Shown: positions 40,301-51,403, counted from the stretch's first letter. The stretch: DNA of 64,000 bases from Hyalangium ruber (GCF_034259325.1 NZ_JAXIVS010000005.1:558001-622000); one strand, 5' to 3'. Notes: generated by a model from the letters alone, not told the origin. Numbers and translations are program-made.

Positions 40301-40357
40301 ACACCGTGGGCGAGGTGTCAGCTTGCACCCTCGCAGGTGAAAATCACCCCACGGTGT
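40301..40357. repeat. Perfect 10-bp inverted repeat after the hybrid kinase gene
   Basis: ACACCGTGGG (40301-40310) and CCCACGGTGT (40348-40357) flank a 37-nt stretch with an inner pair CGAGG/CCTCG. This makes a long branched hairpin ten bases after the kinase stop. The T-tract is weak (CTCTTTA). It is either an intrinsic or Rho-assisted terminator or a protein-binding site near the cytochrome promoter, which lies within the same 168-bp gap. Confidence 0.5.
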
Positions 40358-40459
40358 CCCCTCTTTACAGCACGTGCTGAGTAATCAGACGATTCCCTCT
40401 CCTCGTTGCTCCACCTCGGTGGCGAGCACGAGGTCCGAAACTCGGGATGGGGGACAATC

Positions 40460-43231
40460 ATGCAAGGCTTTGCGAGAGCTGTCTTTGCCGCGCTTTTGTT
40501 CGCGTTGCTTTCCACAGACAGCGAGGCTTCCGCCGCGCCGTCCTTTACCGTCTTCGAGAGTGGTCAAGTCAGGCCCCTGGCCCTCTCTCCGAATGGCAAG
40601 TTCCTCTTCGCCGTCAACACGCCAGACAATCGCCTCGAGATCTTCCACGTCGAGAGCAGCGGGCTCGTCCACCGCGCCTCGGTGCCCGTGGGCCTCGAGC
40701 CCGTCGCGGTCGCGGCGCGCGGCGATGACGAGGTCTGGGTCGTCAATCACCTCTCCGACAGCGTGAGCATCGTGAAGCTCGGGCTGGGGGGCTATCACGG
40801 CACCGTGGTGCGGACCCTGCTCGTGGGCGATGAGCCGCGCGACATCGTCTTCGCCGGCCCCGGCAGGCGGCGCGCCTTCATCACCGCCGCCCACCGTGGC
40901 CAGAACGTCCCCTTCGATCCGAAGCTCACCACGCCGGGAGTTGGCCGGGCCGATGTCTGGGTCTTCGACGCCGAGAACCTGGGTGCCTCGCTGGGCGGCA
41001 TTCCGGTCAACATCCTCACCCTCTTCAGCGACACCCCGCGCGCGCTCGCGGTGACACCGGATGGCTCGCGCGTCTACGCGGCTGCGTTCCACTCCGGCAA
41101 CCGCACCACGGTGCTTCACGAGTTCCAGGTGCCCGATGGGGGCGAGGCCAAGGGCGGCGTGCCCGGCCCGAACACCAACTTCCAAGGCATACCCGCGCCC
41201 GAGGTGGGGCTCATCGTCAAGTTCGATGGCCAGAACTGGGTGGACGTGCTCAACCGCTCGTGGAACGACGAGGTGCGCTTCTCGCTGCCGGACAAGGACG
41301 TGTTCGTCATCGATGCGATGGCGTCTCCGCCGAAGCAGGTGGCGGGCGCCTCCGGCTCCTACTCCGGCGTGGGCACCATCCTGTTCAACATGGCCGTCAA
41401 CCCGGTGAACGGGAAGGTGTACGTCAGCAACACGGAGGCCCGGAATGACCTGCGCTTCGAGGGGCCTGGCACCTTCGCCGGCACCAGCCTCCGGGGGCAC
41501 CTGCATGAGAGCCGCATCACCGTGCTGAGCGGCTCGGCCGTCGCGCCCCGGCACCTCAACAAGCACATCAACTACAACGCCTGCTGTGCCCCGCTGCCCA
41601 ACGCCGAGAATGAGAAGAGCCTGGCGCAGCCGCTCGGCATGGCGGTGAGCTCCAACGGCGCCACGCTCTATGTGGCCGCGTTCGGTTCCTCGAAGGTCGG
41701 CGTGTACGCCACCGCCGCGCTCGAGGCCAACACCTTCGTGCCCAGCACGACGAACCAGATTCCGCTGAGCGGCGGTGGCCCCACCGGCATGGTGTTGGAT
41801 GAGGCGCGCGGGCGCATGTACGTGCTGACGCGCTTCGACAACGCGATCTCCATCGTCAACACCGTCACCCGCCAGGAGATCGCCCACCTGCGGATGTACA
41901 ACCCCGAGCCGCCCAGCGTGGTGGAGGGCCGCCGCTTCCTCTACGACGCGCGCCACAGCTCGAGCCACGGTGACTCGTCCTGCGCGAGCTGCCACATCTT
42001 TGGCGACTTCGACAGCCTGGCCTGGGATCTCGGCAACCCGGACGGAACCGTGGCGGACAACCCGAGCCCCATGGTCCCTCCCCTGCCCGGACGCGGCACC
42101 GATCCCACGTTTGGCTTCAATCCCGACTTCCACCCGATGAAGGGTCCCATGTCGACCCAGAGCCTGCGCGGCATGGCCAACCACGGGCCGATGCACTGGC
42201 GCGCCGACCGCACCGGCGGTCAGGAGGAGCCCAACGCACAGCCGAACGAGGGCTCCTTCGACGAGGCCGCGGCCTTCAAGAAGTTCAACCCGGCGTTCAT
42301 GGATCTGCTCGGGCGCAGCGCGCAGCTCACCCCCGCGGAGATGCAGAAGTTCACCGACTTCATCCTGCAGGTCGCCTACCCGCCCAACCCGGTGCGCAAC
42401 CTCGACAACTCCCTCACACCGAGCCAGCAGGCGGGGCGGGACTTCTTCTTCAACGTGACGCTCGCACCGCAGGGCACGTGCGAGACCTGTCACCGGCTCG
42501 ATCCCACCGCCAACCCCGGAGAGGGCCCCGCCGCCGGCTTCTTCGGCGCCGACGGCCGCACGTCATTCGATCCGGGGCCGCAGTTCTTCAAGGTCCCGCA
42601 CCTGCGCAACATGTACCAGAAGGTCGGCATGTTCGGCGCCGGCTTCGCCTTCGGCTTCCTCGGCGAGGACCCCTTCATGGGCGATCAGGTCCGCGGCCTC
42701 GGCTTCAACCACGACGGGACCATTCCGGACCTGTTCCGCTTCAGCAGCGGCTTCGACCAGAACGCGTTGAATCCGGACGGACTGCCGAACACGCCTCAGA
42801 GCGCCAAGGGCAAGCGGGACATGGAGGAGTTCATGCTGGCCTTCGACAGCAACCTGGCGCCGATCGTCGGCCAGCAGGTGACGCTCACCGCCGCCAACCA
42901 CCTCGTCGTGGCCCCCCGCATCAGCCTGCTGAAGGCTCGCGCGGACGCCGGCGAGTGCGAGCTGGTGGCCAAGGGCCGGATCGCCCTGCTCGAGGTGGGC
43001 TACCTCTACCAAGGTGGCGGGAAGTTCGCGGGCGACCGGCAGGCGCAGGCCCCGCTCCATGACGCGGTCCTGCGCACGCTCGTCATCGCCAGCGGAGGGG
43101 TGCTGACCTATACCTGCGTTCCCCTGGGCTCGGGTGAGCGCATCGGCATCGATCGCGACCTCGATGGCTTCCTGGATGGGGACGAGCGGGCCGCCGGCAG
43201 CAATCCGGCGGACCCCACCAGCACCCCCTGA
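40460..43231 (+). CDS. Exported beta-propeller/di-haem cytochrome c protein
   Basis: 923 residues from the ATG at 40460 (GGGGGA 5 nt upstream; frame open to 40406). The signal peptide ([18 protein letters not shown], cleavage near ASAAPS) exports it. Residues about 45-490 are YVTN-type propeller repeats ([36 protein letters not shown] and later copies). Two haem c sites follow: CASCH at 508 and CETCH at 674. Between them sits [21 protein letters not shown], typical of a large exported di-haem group related to MauG/cytochrome peroxidases. It may be an electron-transfer or oxidising enzyme in the periplasm or outer membrane; the substrate is unknown. It is convergent with glmM, 8 bp away. Confidence 0.88.
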   Translation: MQGFARAVFAALLFALLSTDSEASAAPSFTVFESGQVRPLALSPNGKFLFAVNTPDNRLEIFHVESSGLVHRASVPVGLEPVAVAARGDDEVWVVNHLSDSVSIVKLGLGGYHGTVVRTLLVGDEPRDIVFAGPGRRRAFITAAHRGQNVPFDPKLTTPGVGRADVWVFDAENLGASLGGIPVNILTLFSDTPRALAVTPDGSRVYAAAFHSGNRTTVLHEFQVPDGGEAKGGVPGPNTNFQGIPAPEVGLIVKFDGQNWVDVLNRSWNDEVRFSLPDKDVFVIDAMASPPKQVAGASGSYSGVGTILFNMAVNPVNGKVYVSNTEARNDLRFEGPGTFAGTSLRGHLHESRITVLSGSAVAPRHLNKHINYNACCAPLPNAENEKSLAQPLGMAVSSNGATLYVAAFGSSKVGVYATAALEANTFVPSTTNQIPLSGGGPTGMVLDEARGRMYVLTRFDNAISIVNTVTRQEIAHLRMYNPEPPSVVEGRRFLYDARHSSSHGDSSCASCHIFGDFDSLAWDLGNPDGTVADNPSPMVPPLPGRGTDPTFGFNPDFHPMKGPMSTQSLRGMANHGPMHWRADRTGGQEEPNAQPNEGSFDEAAAFKKFNPAFMDLLGRSAQLTPAEMQKFTDFILQVAYPPNPVRNLDNSLTPSQQAGRDFFFNVTLAPQGTCETCHRLDPTANPGEGPAAGFFGADGRTSFDPGPQFFKVPHLRNMYQKVGMFGAGFAFGFLGEDPFMGDQVRGLGFNHDGTIPDLFRFSSGFDQNALNPDGLPNTPQSAKGKRDMEEFMLAFDSNLAPIVGQQVTLTAANHLVVAPRISLLKARADAGECELVAKGRIALLEVGYLYQGGGKFAGDRQAQAPLHDAVLRTLVIASGGVLTYTCVPLGSGERIGIDRDLDGFLDGDERAAGSNPADPTSTP

Positions 43232-43239
43232 GCCGCCCC

Positions 43240-44631
43240 TCAGCTCAACGCGTGGGAGAGCGCCTCGGCGATCTCCTTCGCGTAGGCCTCGTTGCGCGCC
43301 GCGTTCTCACCCTCGATGAGGATGCGCACCTTCGGCTCGGTGCCCGAGAAGCGCACGAGCACCCGGCCGTCGCTGCCCAGCCGCTGCTCCACGCTGTGGA
43401 TGACCTTCATCACCTCGGGCAACTCGCCCAGCTCGCGCTTCTGCTTCACCACCACGTTGAGGAGCGTCTGGGGCACCGGCTCGAAGATCGACGCCAGCTC
43501 GCTCAGCGGCTTGCCCTGGCGGCACATCACCGCCAGGAGCTGCAGCGCCGCCAGCGTCCCGTCACCCGTGGTGGAGTGGTCCAGGAAGAGCAGGTGTCCG
43601 CTCTGCTCGCCGCCGAGGTTGTAGCCGTGCTTGCGCATCTCCTCGACGACGTAGCGGTCACCCACGCGCGTGCGGGCCACCTTGACGCCGAAGCGCGACA
43701 CCGCGCGCTCCAGGCCGATGTTGCTCATCACCGTGGCGACCAGCGTGTTCTTCTTCAGCTCCTGGCGCGCCACCAGCTCGCCCGTGCAGATGGCCATGAT
43801 GGCGTCGCCGTCGACGACCTTGCCCTTCTCATCCACGACGATGAGGCGATCCGCGTCGCCGTCGAGCGCCAGGCCCAGGTGGGCGCCGTGCTCCAACACC
43901 GCGCGCGCCAGCCCCTCGGGGTGCAGCGCGCCGCACTTGTCGTTGATGTTCTTGCCGTCCGGCGCCACGCCCAGCGGAATGACCTTGGCGCCCAGCTCCT
44001 CGAGCACCGCGGGTGCCGTCTTGTAGGCCGCGCCGTTGGCGCAGTCGACGACGATGGTCATCCCCTCCAGCGTCAGCTCGCGCGGGAAGGTGGCCTTGAG
44101 GAAGACGATGTAGCGGCCCCGCGCGTCATCCAACCGGAACGCGCGGCCGATCTTGTCCGCCGTGGGCCGGATGGTGTCCATGGTGCCCGAGGACAGCAGC
44201 TCCTCGATCCTCGCCTCGGTCTCATCCGGCAGCTTGAAGCCGTCGCGCCAGAAGAACTTGATGCCGTTGTCCTGGTACGGGTTGTGGGACGCCGAGATGA
44301 CCGCGCCCGCATCCGCCCGCATGGACGTGGTGAGGTTCGAGATGCCCGGCGTGGGCAGCGGCCCGGTGAGCCACACATCCACGCCCATCGAGGTGATGCC
44401 CGCCGCGAGCGCCTGTTCGATCATGTAGCCGGACAGCCGCGTGTCCTTGCCGATGATGACCCGGTGCTGGTGCGGCCCGTTCCGAATGAGGAACGCGAGC
44501 GCCCGCCCGAGCTGCATCGCCACCTCGGCTGTCATCGGATAGACGTTCGCCTCTCCGCGCACGCCATCCGTGCCGAACAGCCGCTGTGACGCCCGCTCCT
44601 CCTTGGGAGACATGTTCATCTTGTAAGCCAT
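43240..44631 (-). CDS. glmM: Phosphoglucosamine mutase
   Basis: 463-residue enzyme converting glucosamine-6-phosphate to glucosamine-1-phosphate for peptidoglycan and lipopolysaccharide. FGTDGVRG near the start, catalytic Ser in [12 protein letters not shown], the metal loop LDGDADRL and the phosphate-binding [11 protein letters not shown] near the end mark the GlmM class. The ATG at 44631 adds a short [12 protein letters not shown] leader; the ATG at codon 7 is an alternative. Fourth gene of the tilS-ftsH-folP-glmM block; a 153-bp gap separates it from folP, so it may have its own promoter. Confidence 0.96.
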   Translation of the reverse strand: MAYKMNMSPKEERASQRLFGTDGVRGEANVYPMTAEVAMQLGRALAFLIRNGPHQHRVIIGKDTRLSGYMIEQALAAGITSMGVDVWLTGPLPTPGISNLTTSMRADAGAVISASHNPYQDNGIKFFWRDGFKLPDETEARIEELLSSGTMDTIRPTADKIGRAFRLDDARGRYIVFLKATFPRELTLEGMTIVVDCANGAAYKTAPAVLEELGAKVIPLGVAPDGKNINDKCGALHPEGLARAVLEHGAHLGLALDGDADRLIVVDEKGKVVDGDAIMAICTGELVARQELKKNTLVATVMSNIGLERAVSRFGVKVARTRVGDRYVVEEMRKHGYNLGGEQSGHLLFLDHSTTGDGTLAALQLLAVMCRQGKPLSELASIFEPVPQTLLNVVVKQKRELGELPEVMKVIHSVEQRLGSDGRVLVRFSGTEPKVRILIEGENAARNEAYAKEIAEALSHALS

Positions 44632-44784
44632 GTGTGCCGCCTCTCACCTTTTCCCGCGCCAGAACACCCCGGCGCCCCATCCCCGCAGGGCTTATACCGC
44701 GCCCATCACGGGCTCGAAGCTAGGAAGCCAAAGCCATCTGGGCAACCGCCCAACCATGCGTATTCCAAGGGATCACCTGTCCCT

Positions 44785-46035
44785 TCAGCCGCCCACCTTG
44801 CCCGAGGCGTAGAGCGTGCCGCCCTCGGTGGCGGAGCGGATGGCGTCCACCACGGAGAGGGCATCGCGCGCCTCCGCCACGTCGTGTACCCGGACGAAGT
44901 CAGCACCCCCCAGGGCCGCCACCGTCGCCACCGAGCCCAGGGTCGCCGCCAGGCGCTCGCTCGCGGGCTTGCCGCCAGTGAGCGTCCCCAGGAAGCCCTT
45001 GCGGCTGGTGCCCACCAGCACTGGCAGCCCCAGCACGCGCAGGTCCGCGAGCCGGCGCAGCAGGAAGAGGTTGTGTCCTAGCGTCTTGCCGAAGCCGATG
45101 CCGGGGTCCACCAGGATGCGCTCCCGGGCCACACCGGCCGCCACGGCGCGCGCCACACCCTCTTCCAGGAAGGCGTGTACCTCGTCCATCACGTCCTCGT
45201 AGCGAGGCGCCTGCTGCATCGTCTCCGGAGTGCCTTGAATGTGCATGAGGCAACAGGCCGCGCCCGCCTCCGCGACGACGCGCGGCAGCTCCGCGTCGAA
45301 GTGGAAGCCGCTGATGTCGTTGATCTGCGTCGCGCCCGCCTTCAGCACCTCCCGGGCCACGACCGCCTTGGTGGTGTCCACCGAGAGGGGCACCTGCGTG
45401 TGCGCGCGCAGTCCCTGGATGACGGGCAGCACCCGAGCGAGCTCCTCCTCGGCGGAGACCGGCTTCGAGCCCGGCCGCGTCGTCTCCCCGCCCACGTCCA
45501 GCACGTCCGCGCCCGCCTCGGCCAACCTCAGTCCGTGGGCGATCGCCGTGTCCGGCGTGGCGAACTGCCCGCCGTCCGAGAAGCTGTCCGGCGTCACGTT
45601 CACCACACCCATGACATAGGTGCGCGCACCGAACTCGAAGGTCCGCCCGCCCAGCACGAGCGGAGCCGGCGTGGCCACCGTCTCCAGCGCTCGGGTAAGC
45701 GCGCCTGCCAGCTCGGCGAGCTCCGCGTTCTCCCGCGCCGCGGAGATCAGCCGATCGAACTGCTCGCGCCGTCCCACCAGGAGCCCACTGCCCAGCCGGG
45801 TGCGCGGGTCTCCCGCGACGTAGACGGGGAACTCCTCCCGCCCCGGCGCGGTGGACGCCTCGAAGAGACCCTTGAGGAAGCGGCCCTCCACCCGCGTCAG
45901 CCCCGTGAGCAGCAGCCGGTACTGCGGCAGCTTCTCCAGCAGGTACTCACGGGCGCTGGTGGGCAGCCCCATGCGGCGGAAGGCGAGATCGATCTCCGCT
46001 GGACGCTCGGCGAGCAGCGGGTGGGCGCGAATCAT
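44785..46035 (-). CDS. folP: Dihydropteroate synthase with N-terminal extension
   Basis: 416-residue folate enzyme joining p-aminobenzoate to the pterin pyrophosphate. The TIM barrel is at about 140-410: VMGVVNVTPDSFSDGGQF, DVGGETTRPGS, LSVDTTKAVV, INDISGF, LMHIQGTP, DPGIGFGKTLGHN, VGTSRKGFLG. Ordinary FolP is about 280 residues; the first 130 or so (RRMGLPTSAREYLLEKLPQYRL) are an extra domain without assigned role. The start is the ATG at 46035 (GGAG 9 nt before it). A strong terminator lies between ftsH and this gene, so it probably has its own promoter within that spacer or read-through control. Confidence 0.93.
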   Translation of the reverse strand: MIRAHPLLAERPAEIDLAFRRMGLPTSAREYLLEKLPQYRLLLTGLTRVEGRFLKGLFEASTAPGREEFPVYVAGDPRTRLGSGLLVGRREQFDRLISAARENAELAELAGALTRALETVATPAPLVLGGRTFEFGARTYVMGVVNVTPDSFSDGGQFATPDTAIAHGLRLAEAGADVLDVGGETTRPGSKPVSAEEELARVLPVIQGLRAHTQVPLSVDTTKAVVAREVLKAGATQINDISGFHFDAELPRVVAEAGAACCLMHIQGTPETMQQAPRYEDVMDEVHAFLEEGVARAVAAGVARERILVDPGIGFGKTLGHNLFLLRRLADLRVLGLPVLVGTSRKGFLGTLTGGKPASERLAATLGSVATVAALGGADFVRVHDVAEARDALSVVDAIRSATEGGTLYASGKVGG

Positions 46036-46064
46036 GACGCGGGCTCCAGGGCGATAAACGCAAG

Positions 46065-46097
46065 AAGGCCCTCCCAGCACTGCGCGGGGAGGGCCTT
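46065..46097 (-). terminator. Intrinsic terminator after ftsH (second copy)
   Basis: On the minus strand AAGGCCCTCCC (46097-46087) pairs over 11 bp with GGGAGGGCCTT (46075-46065), loop about 11 nt, followed by CTTGCGTTT. It begins 22 bp after the ftsH stop and ends about 30 bp before the folP start. Confidence 0.75.
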
Positions 46098-46119
46098 GGG
46101 TTCTACCGAAGCCTCAGGC

Positions 46120-48036
<1,917 letters not shown>

Positions 48037-48216
48037 GTGTTTGCTGCCCTTTCAAAGCTCGGCGGAATGCGGGCCGCGCTGGAATTCCTCCAGCTATTTC
48101 AATGACTTGGTCCGACGCTTGGCGAACTGCCCTGCCTCGGACCGTATCAGCAACACCAAAGAGCCCCCAACTATTTAGGGCCTTGTGCCCATCCTCCGCC
48201 CCTCATTGTGCAGACT

Positions 48217-49569
48217 CTATAACGGAGCGCTGCCCCCGTCGCTCGGGATGGGAGGCAGCGCCCAGAGCGACTGTCCGCCAACCAGCTTACGGCCAGGCGG
48301 CCCCCAGATCCCCGGGACCCAGAGCAGTCGCCCCTCGGAGTCCGTCACCACGGGCTGGAGATCCCGACGCTCGGCGGGCACTCGAAGGTCCACGAACACA
48401 TCTTGGAGCTTTCGCGATCCCTGGGCACCTGACACCCGATCGCCTGCTCGGCGCGTTCGCACGGTGAGCGGCCAGCGCGTGTCCTCGGGCAGCGTCAGGA
48501 CCAGCGCTCCTGGCGGCGCGGCCTGAGCGCTCACCTGGAAGCGCCAGCCCGTACCCTTTAGAAGACCCGCGGCCCCCGCTCCTTCCAACGTCAATGTGCC
48601 GCGCGAAGCGCCCTGGGGGCGGACACAGCGCACACTGCCTCCCGCCGCTCGGAGCTGGAGGCCCGCGCTCAGGGTCGCGGACCGTCCCCGCGCCACTGCT
48701 TCGAGGACCCGCGCGAGGGTGGCGTCATCCACCACGGCTCCTACCTGAGCGAGCAGCCGTGAGAGCACCCGCCGCCTCAGTGGGGGCTCCAGCGCGCGGA
48801 CGCCCACCGCGTCCAGGCTCCCCTCCGGCCGCACCAGCCGGCGCCAGGCCGTGTCCGCCAGCTCGCTCAGCAGCGCGTCGTCCTCGGCCGCCAGCCGCGC
48901 GAAGGAGGCCAGCTGCCGCGCCACCGGGAAACCCGCCGCCCGGGAGAGCGCGGGCAGCACGTCGTGGCGCACCCGCGAGCGGAAGAGCCGAGGGTCCTCA
49001 TTCATCGGATCCACCACGAAGCCCACCGACTGCTCGCGAAGGAACGCCTCGATCTCCCCACGCGTGCGCTCGAGCAGCGGGCGGACGAGCGTGCCCCTTC
49101 GCGACAGGACGCCTGCCGCGCCTCGCAGGCTCGTGCCCCGCGCCAGCCGCATCAGGAGCGTCTCGGCCTGGTCCGAGGCCGTATGCGCGGTGGCCATCGC
49201 CGCCAGCCCCCGCTCCAGGCGAACGGCCTCCAGCGCCGCGTACCGCGCCTCGCGTGCGCGCTGCTCCACGCCCGCTCCCGCCTTCAGGCGCAGTTGGCGC
49301 ACGTGGCACGGGAAGCCATGGAGCGCGGCCAGCCGCTCGACCGCCCGCACCTCCTCTACCGCCTCGGGCCTCAGACCATGGTCCAACGTGGCCACCTCCA
49401 CCGAGAGGCCCAGTCGCCCGCACACCCGGGCCGTGCCCTCGAGCAGCGCGACGGAGTCCGCTCCCCCCGAGACGGCGATCAGCACCGAACGGCGCTCCAG
49501 CCCGAAGTACCGGTACGCCGCTTCGAGCGTCGTCGTTATCAATGCGGTGGCAGGGCCGGTGCGGCGCAT
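48217..49569 (-). CDS. tilS: tRNA(Ile)-lysidine synthetase
   Basis: 450-residue PP-loop ATPase that adds lysine to C34 of tRNA-Ile(CAU), changing its codon reading from AUG to AUA. The P-loop is AVSGGADSVALL near residue 32. TLDHGLRPEA, HTASDQAETLLMRLARGTSLRG and RSRVRHDVLPAL are family blocks, and a C-terminal substrate domain ends in VPGIWGPPGRKL. The ATG at 49569 has no good Shine-Dalgarno sequence just upstream. It is the first gene of the leftward conserved block, with 180 bp to ftsH containing an AT-rich patch that may hold the ftsH promoter. Confidence 0.94.
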   Translation of the reverse strand: MRRTGPATALITTTLEAAYRYFGLERRSVLIAVSGGADSVALLEGTARVCGRLGLSVEVATLDHGLRPEAVEEVRAVERLAALHGFPCHVRQLRLKAGAGVEQRAREARYAALEAVRLERGLAAMATAHTASDQAETLLMRLARGTSLRGAAGVLSRRGTLVRPLLERTRGEIEAFLREQSVGFVVDPMNEDPRLFRSRVRHDVLPALSRAAGFPVARQLASFARLAAEDDALLSELADTAWRRLVRPEGSLDAVGVRALEPPLRRRVLSRLLAQVGAVVDDATLARVLEAVARGRSATLSAGLQLRAAGGSVRCVRPQGASRGTLTLEGAGAAGLLKGTGWRFQVSAQAAPPGALVLTLPEDTRWPLTVRTRRAGDRVSGAQGSRKLQDVFVDLRVPAERRDLQPVVTDSEGRLLWVPGIWGPPGRKLVGGQSLWALPPIPSDGGSAPL

Positions 49570-49732
49570 CGGTCAGAGGGGGGAATGGATTTTCCAACGG
49601 CCCGGTTACATCGAGCACCGTCGGTTGAAGGTGGTGGGGGTGGTTCTTATGCTCCTCATAGCCGGACGATGGGGGGAATGGTTGGGGCGGCAGCGGGTGT
49701 TGAGAATATTGATCTTCGAAACTTCATAGCGT

Positions 49733-49855
49733 TGGACCTAGGGGTCCCCCCCCTCCCCCTCTGGGTCCACGGGACCGCTGAGACTTGTTCTCCGCGGTCC
49801 CTCTTTCCGGAGCGCCCCGGGCTTCTTTCTCGAAGAAGCCCGGGGCGTTTCCCTT
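49733..49855 (+). ncRNA. Candidate small RNA with three stem-loops (Pxr-like)
   Basis: SL1 (49733-49769): TGGACC/GGTCCA with inner AGGGG/CCCCT closing an 11-nt loop that exposes a run of eight C (49746-49753). SL2 (49771-49801): GGGACCGC/GCGGTCCC plus inner GAGA/TCTC and loop CTTGT. SL3 (49813-49847): a perfect 15-bp stem with loop TCTCG, then TTTCCCTTTT. No plus-strand gene lies to its left, so a transcript must begin nearby; TTGAGA (49700-49705) could be its -35, but the -10 is poor. C-rich loops commonly pair with Shine-Dalgarno sequences. I recall that the M. xanthus developmental sRNA Pxr has a similar layout and a C-run; this identity is not verified. It could also be a leader or attenuator for the RHH genes. 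Confidence 0.6.
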
Positions 49856-49857
49856 TT
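49813..49857 (+). terminator. Strong intrinsic terminator
   Basis: CGCCCCGGGCTTCTT (49813-49827) and AAGAAGCCCGGGGCG (49833-49847) form a perfect 15-bp stem with a 5-nt loop, followed on the plus strand by TTTCCCTTTT. The opposite side has no T-tract, so it ends a rightward transcript. Confidence 0.8.
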
Positions 49858-50068
49858 GGGGCTCCGTTTCGAGGTCCTACCTCCGCCCCCATCTCCCCTC
49901 CTTTTCCACGCTCCCGGGATGCTTCCGCTCCGATAGAAGTCTCTTGACTGTCGGATGGCGCACCCCGTCGAAAGGGGCGTTGAAACCGTTGACCGGCTAG
50001 TTCGTCTGTCGGATAACCCCCCCGGTGTGTCTCAGGTCGTCACCTCGCATCCGCTCCGGAGACTCGGT

Positions 50069-50272
50069 ATGGCAGGCACCGACAAGCGCAAGCAATCGCT
50101 GTACTTCCCCGAAGAGATGTTGAAGGAAATCCAGGAGGAGGCGAACCGCCAGGACCGTTCCCTGTCGTGGGTGGTTCAGCAGGCGTGGAAGATCGCCCGC
50201 GAGCGCATCAAGGCCTTCCCTGCCGTCAATGATGTCACCGGCGACGAACGCCAAGATCCTCGCGAGGAGTAA
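50069..50272 (+). CDS. Small ribbon-helix-helix-like protein (first of a tandem pair)
   Basis: 67 residues from the ATG at 50069 (GGAG 8 nt upstream). The core RKQSLYFPEEMLKEIQEEA followed by RQDRSLSWVVQQAWKIA fits a ribbon-helix-helix fold: a strand KQSLYFP, then two helices with a SLSW turn, as in MetJ/Arc-type DNA-binding proteins. I recall a conserved small-protein family of this pattern in myxobacteria, without known function. A basic strand would contact the DNA major groove, so it may be a regulator. It is 8 bp ahead of a paralogue, making an operon downstream of the structured RNA candidate. Confidence 0.8.
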   Translation: MAGTDKRKQSLYFPEEMLKEIQEEANRQDRSLSWVVQQAWKIARERIKAFPAVNDVTGDERQDPREE

Positions 50273-50280
50273 ACACGAGC

Positions 50281-50547
50281 ATGTCGTCCACCGATCATCG
50301 CAAGCAGAGTCTCTACTTCCCGGAGGACATGCTCGAGGAGATCCAGCGCGAGGCGACGCGGCAGGACCGCTCGCTCTCGTGGATCGTCCAGCAGGCCTGG
50401 AAGGTAGCCCGCGGCGACATCCGCAAGATGCCGTCCGTCAATGACGTGCTCACGCCGGCGCCCAAGCCGGTCACCCCCGCGCCGGTGCCGGCGGCTGCCC
50501 CCGTGGCGGCGGCGGCGCCGACCGACGGCGAGCCCAAGCCCCAGTAG
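50281..50547 (+). CDS. Small ribbon-helix-helix-like protein (second of a tandem pair)
   Basis: 88 residues. The first 55 match the upstream protein closely (HRKQSLYFPEDMLEEIQ, RQDRSLSWIVQQAWKVAR, PSVNDV). The C-terminus adds a Pro/Ala linker (TPAPKPVTPAPVPAAAP) of about 30 residues without structure. Same strand-helix-helix core, so hetero- or homodimers with the neighbour are plausible. The ribosome-binding site lies in the end of the previous gene (GAGGAG). Tandem duplication is clear; function is not known to me. Confidence 0.8.
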   Translation: MSSTDHRKQSLYFPEDMLEEIQREATRQDRSLSWIVQQAWKVARGDIRKMPSVNDVLTPAPKPVTPAPVPAAAPVAAAAPTDGEPKPQ

Positions 50548-50559
50548 CGGGCCGTTGCT

Positions 50560-50586
50560 CCCGGCCCCCTCAGCGGGTGGGCCGGG
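50560..50586. terminator. Hairpin between convergent genes
   Basis: CCCGGCC (50560-50566) pairs with GGCCGGG (50580-50586) and overlaps the stop of the leftward nucleotidase-domain gene. No T-tract, so only a tentative terminator for the RHH operon and its neighbour. Confidence 0.35.
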
Positions 50587-51403
50587 AGGGCCTGGCGCAG
50601 TTCTCGAAGACGATGCGGCTGGCCTCGCGCAGGGGCCGCGCATCGCTCGAATAGACCGACTTCATGTAGGCCGAGGCGATGTTGGAGTCCACGCCGCCCA
50701 GCTTGCGTGACTGCACCGGGTTGCGTGCGGGGTCCTGCCCTGCGCCCGCGAAGATGGGCCCGTAGCCGTCGCCTCCCTGGAGGAGGAAGTCGGCCATGGC
50801 CACCCGGTAGAAGACGTTGGCGCGCGGCGGCAGTTGCACCGCGCGATTGCCCACCTGCATCGCCAGCACGCGCTGGCCTCGGGGGCGCCCGCAGTCCACG
50901 CGCACGGTGGTGCTCTCGGAGACGTGCAGGAAGCCGCCGAATGGTGTGCCGATGGGCTGCCCCTCGGGGAAGAGGCTGCCCACGGAGTGCTCCATCATGT
51001 CCACCAGCTGCTGCTCGGTGAGGTTCACCGTCACCAGGCGGTTCTCGAAGAGGAGCACCTCGTGGAACACGCCGTCGGTGAGCGGGCCGCTGGGCAGCAC
51101 CGTGCGGTTGATGCAGAGGCCCTCGGCGCGAATGGAGCCACCGTTGATGATGCCCAGCTCCGCGCGCCCCGCGAGGTCTCCGGAGTCATCCTCCGCATGC
51201 TGGTAGGCGTCAGCGGCCATCTGCCCCAGGGCGTTGTTGTCGTGCCGGGCGAAGGGCCGGTCCAGGTAGACGTTCTCGCCCAGGATGCCGATGACGGCGT
51301 CCGGGTTGGCCACGAGCGGCTGGCACGGATCGTTGTACGCCAGGCAGCCGAGGCCCGGGACGAGCGCGGCGGCCAGGAGGGCGGCGAGCAGCGGGCGGAT
51401 CAT
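50570..51403 (-). CDS. Lipoprotein with lone 5'-nucleotidase C-terminal domain
   Basis: 277-residue lipoprotein; signal peptide LLAALLAAALVPGLGC with lipobox Cys20. The mature part matches only the substrate-binding C-terminal domain of UshA/5'-nucleotidases: DNNALGQMAADAY, IINGGSIRA, FENRLVTVNLTEQQL and LLQGGDGY. The N-terminal metallophosphoesterase domain with the catalytic metals is absent, so it should not hydrolyse nucleotides alone. It could bind nucleotides, be a degenerate remnant, or work with a separate enzyme. Its ATG shares a base with the stop of the TonB-dependent receptor gene (TGATG), which implies joint expression. Confidence 0.85.
   Translation of the reverse strand: MIRPLLAALLAAALVPGLGCLAYNDPCQPLVANPDAVIGILGENVYLDRPFARHDNNALGQMAADAYQHAEDDSGDLAGRAELGIINGGSIRAEGLCINRTVLPSGPLTDGVFHEVLLFENRLVTVNLTEQQLVDMMEHSVGSLFPEGQPIGTPFGGFLHVSESTTVRVDCGRPRGQRVLAMQVGNRAVQLPPRANVFYRVAMADFLLQGGDGYGPIFAGAGQDPARNPVQSRKLGGVDSNIASAYMKSVYSSDARPLREASRIVFENCARPSRPTR

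Larger units (their letters stand above)
49570..50068. other. 499-bp gene-free region holding the structured RNA candidate
   Basis: No convincing coding frame is present between the divergent starts of tilS and the first RHH gene. The left third (49570-49700) is G-rich and unremarkable. A TTGAGA (49700-49705) within an AT-richer patch could be a -35 element. The middle (49733-49857) holds three hairpins and a terminator. The right third (49858-50068) is C-rich at first, then leads to a ribosome-binding site for the RHH gene; nothing else was recognised. Confidence 0.6.

Noticed and set aside
49634-49653. Possible sigma-54 promoter (GG-N10-GC) before the RNA candidate
   Set aside because: Only the GG/GC dinucleotides fit (GGGTGG and ATGCT); such matches are frequent in G-rich DNA.
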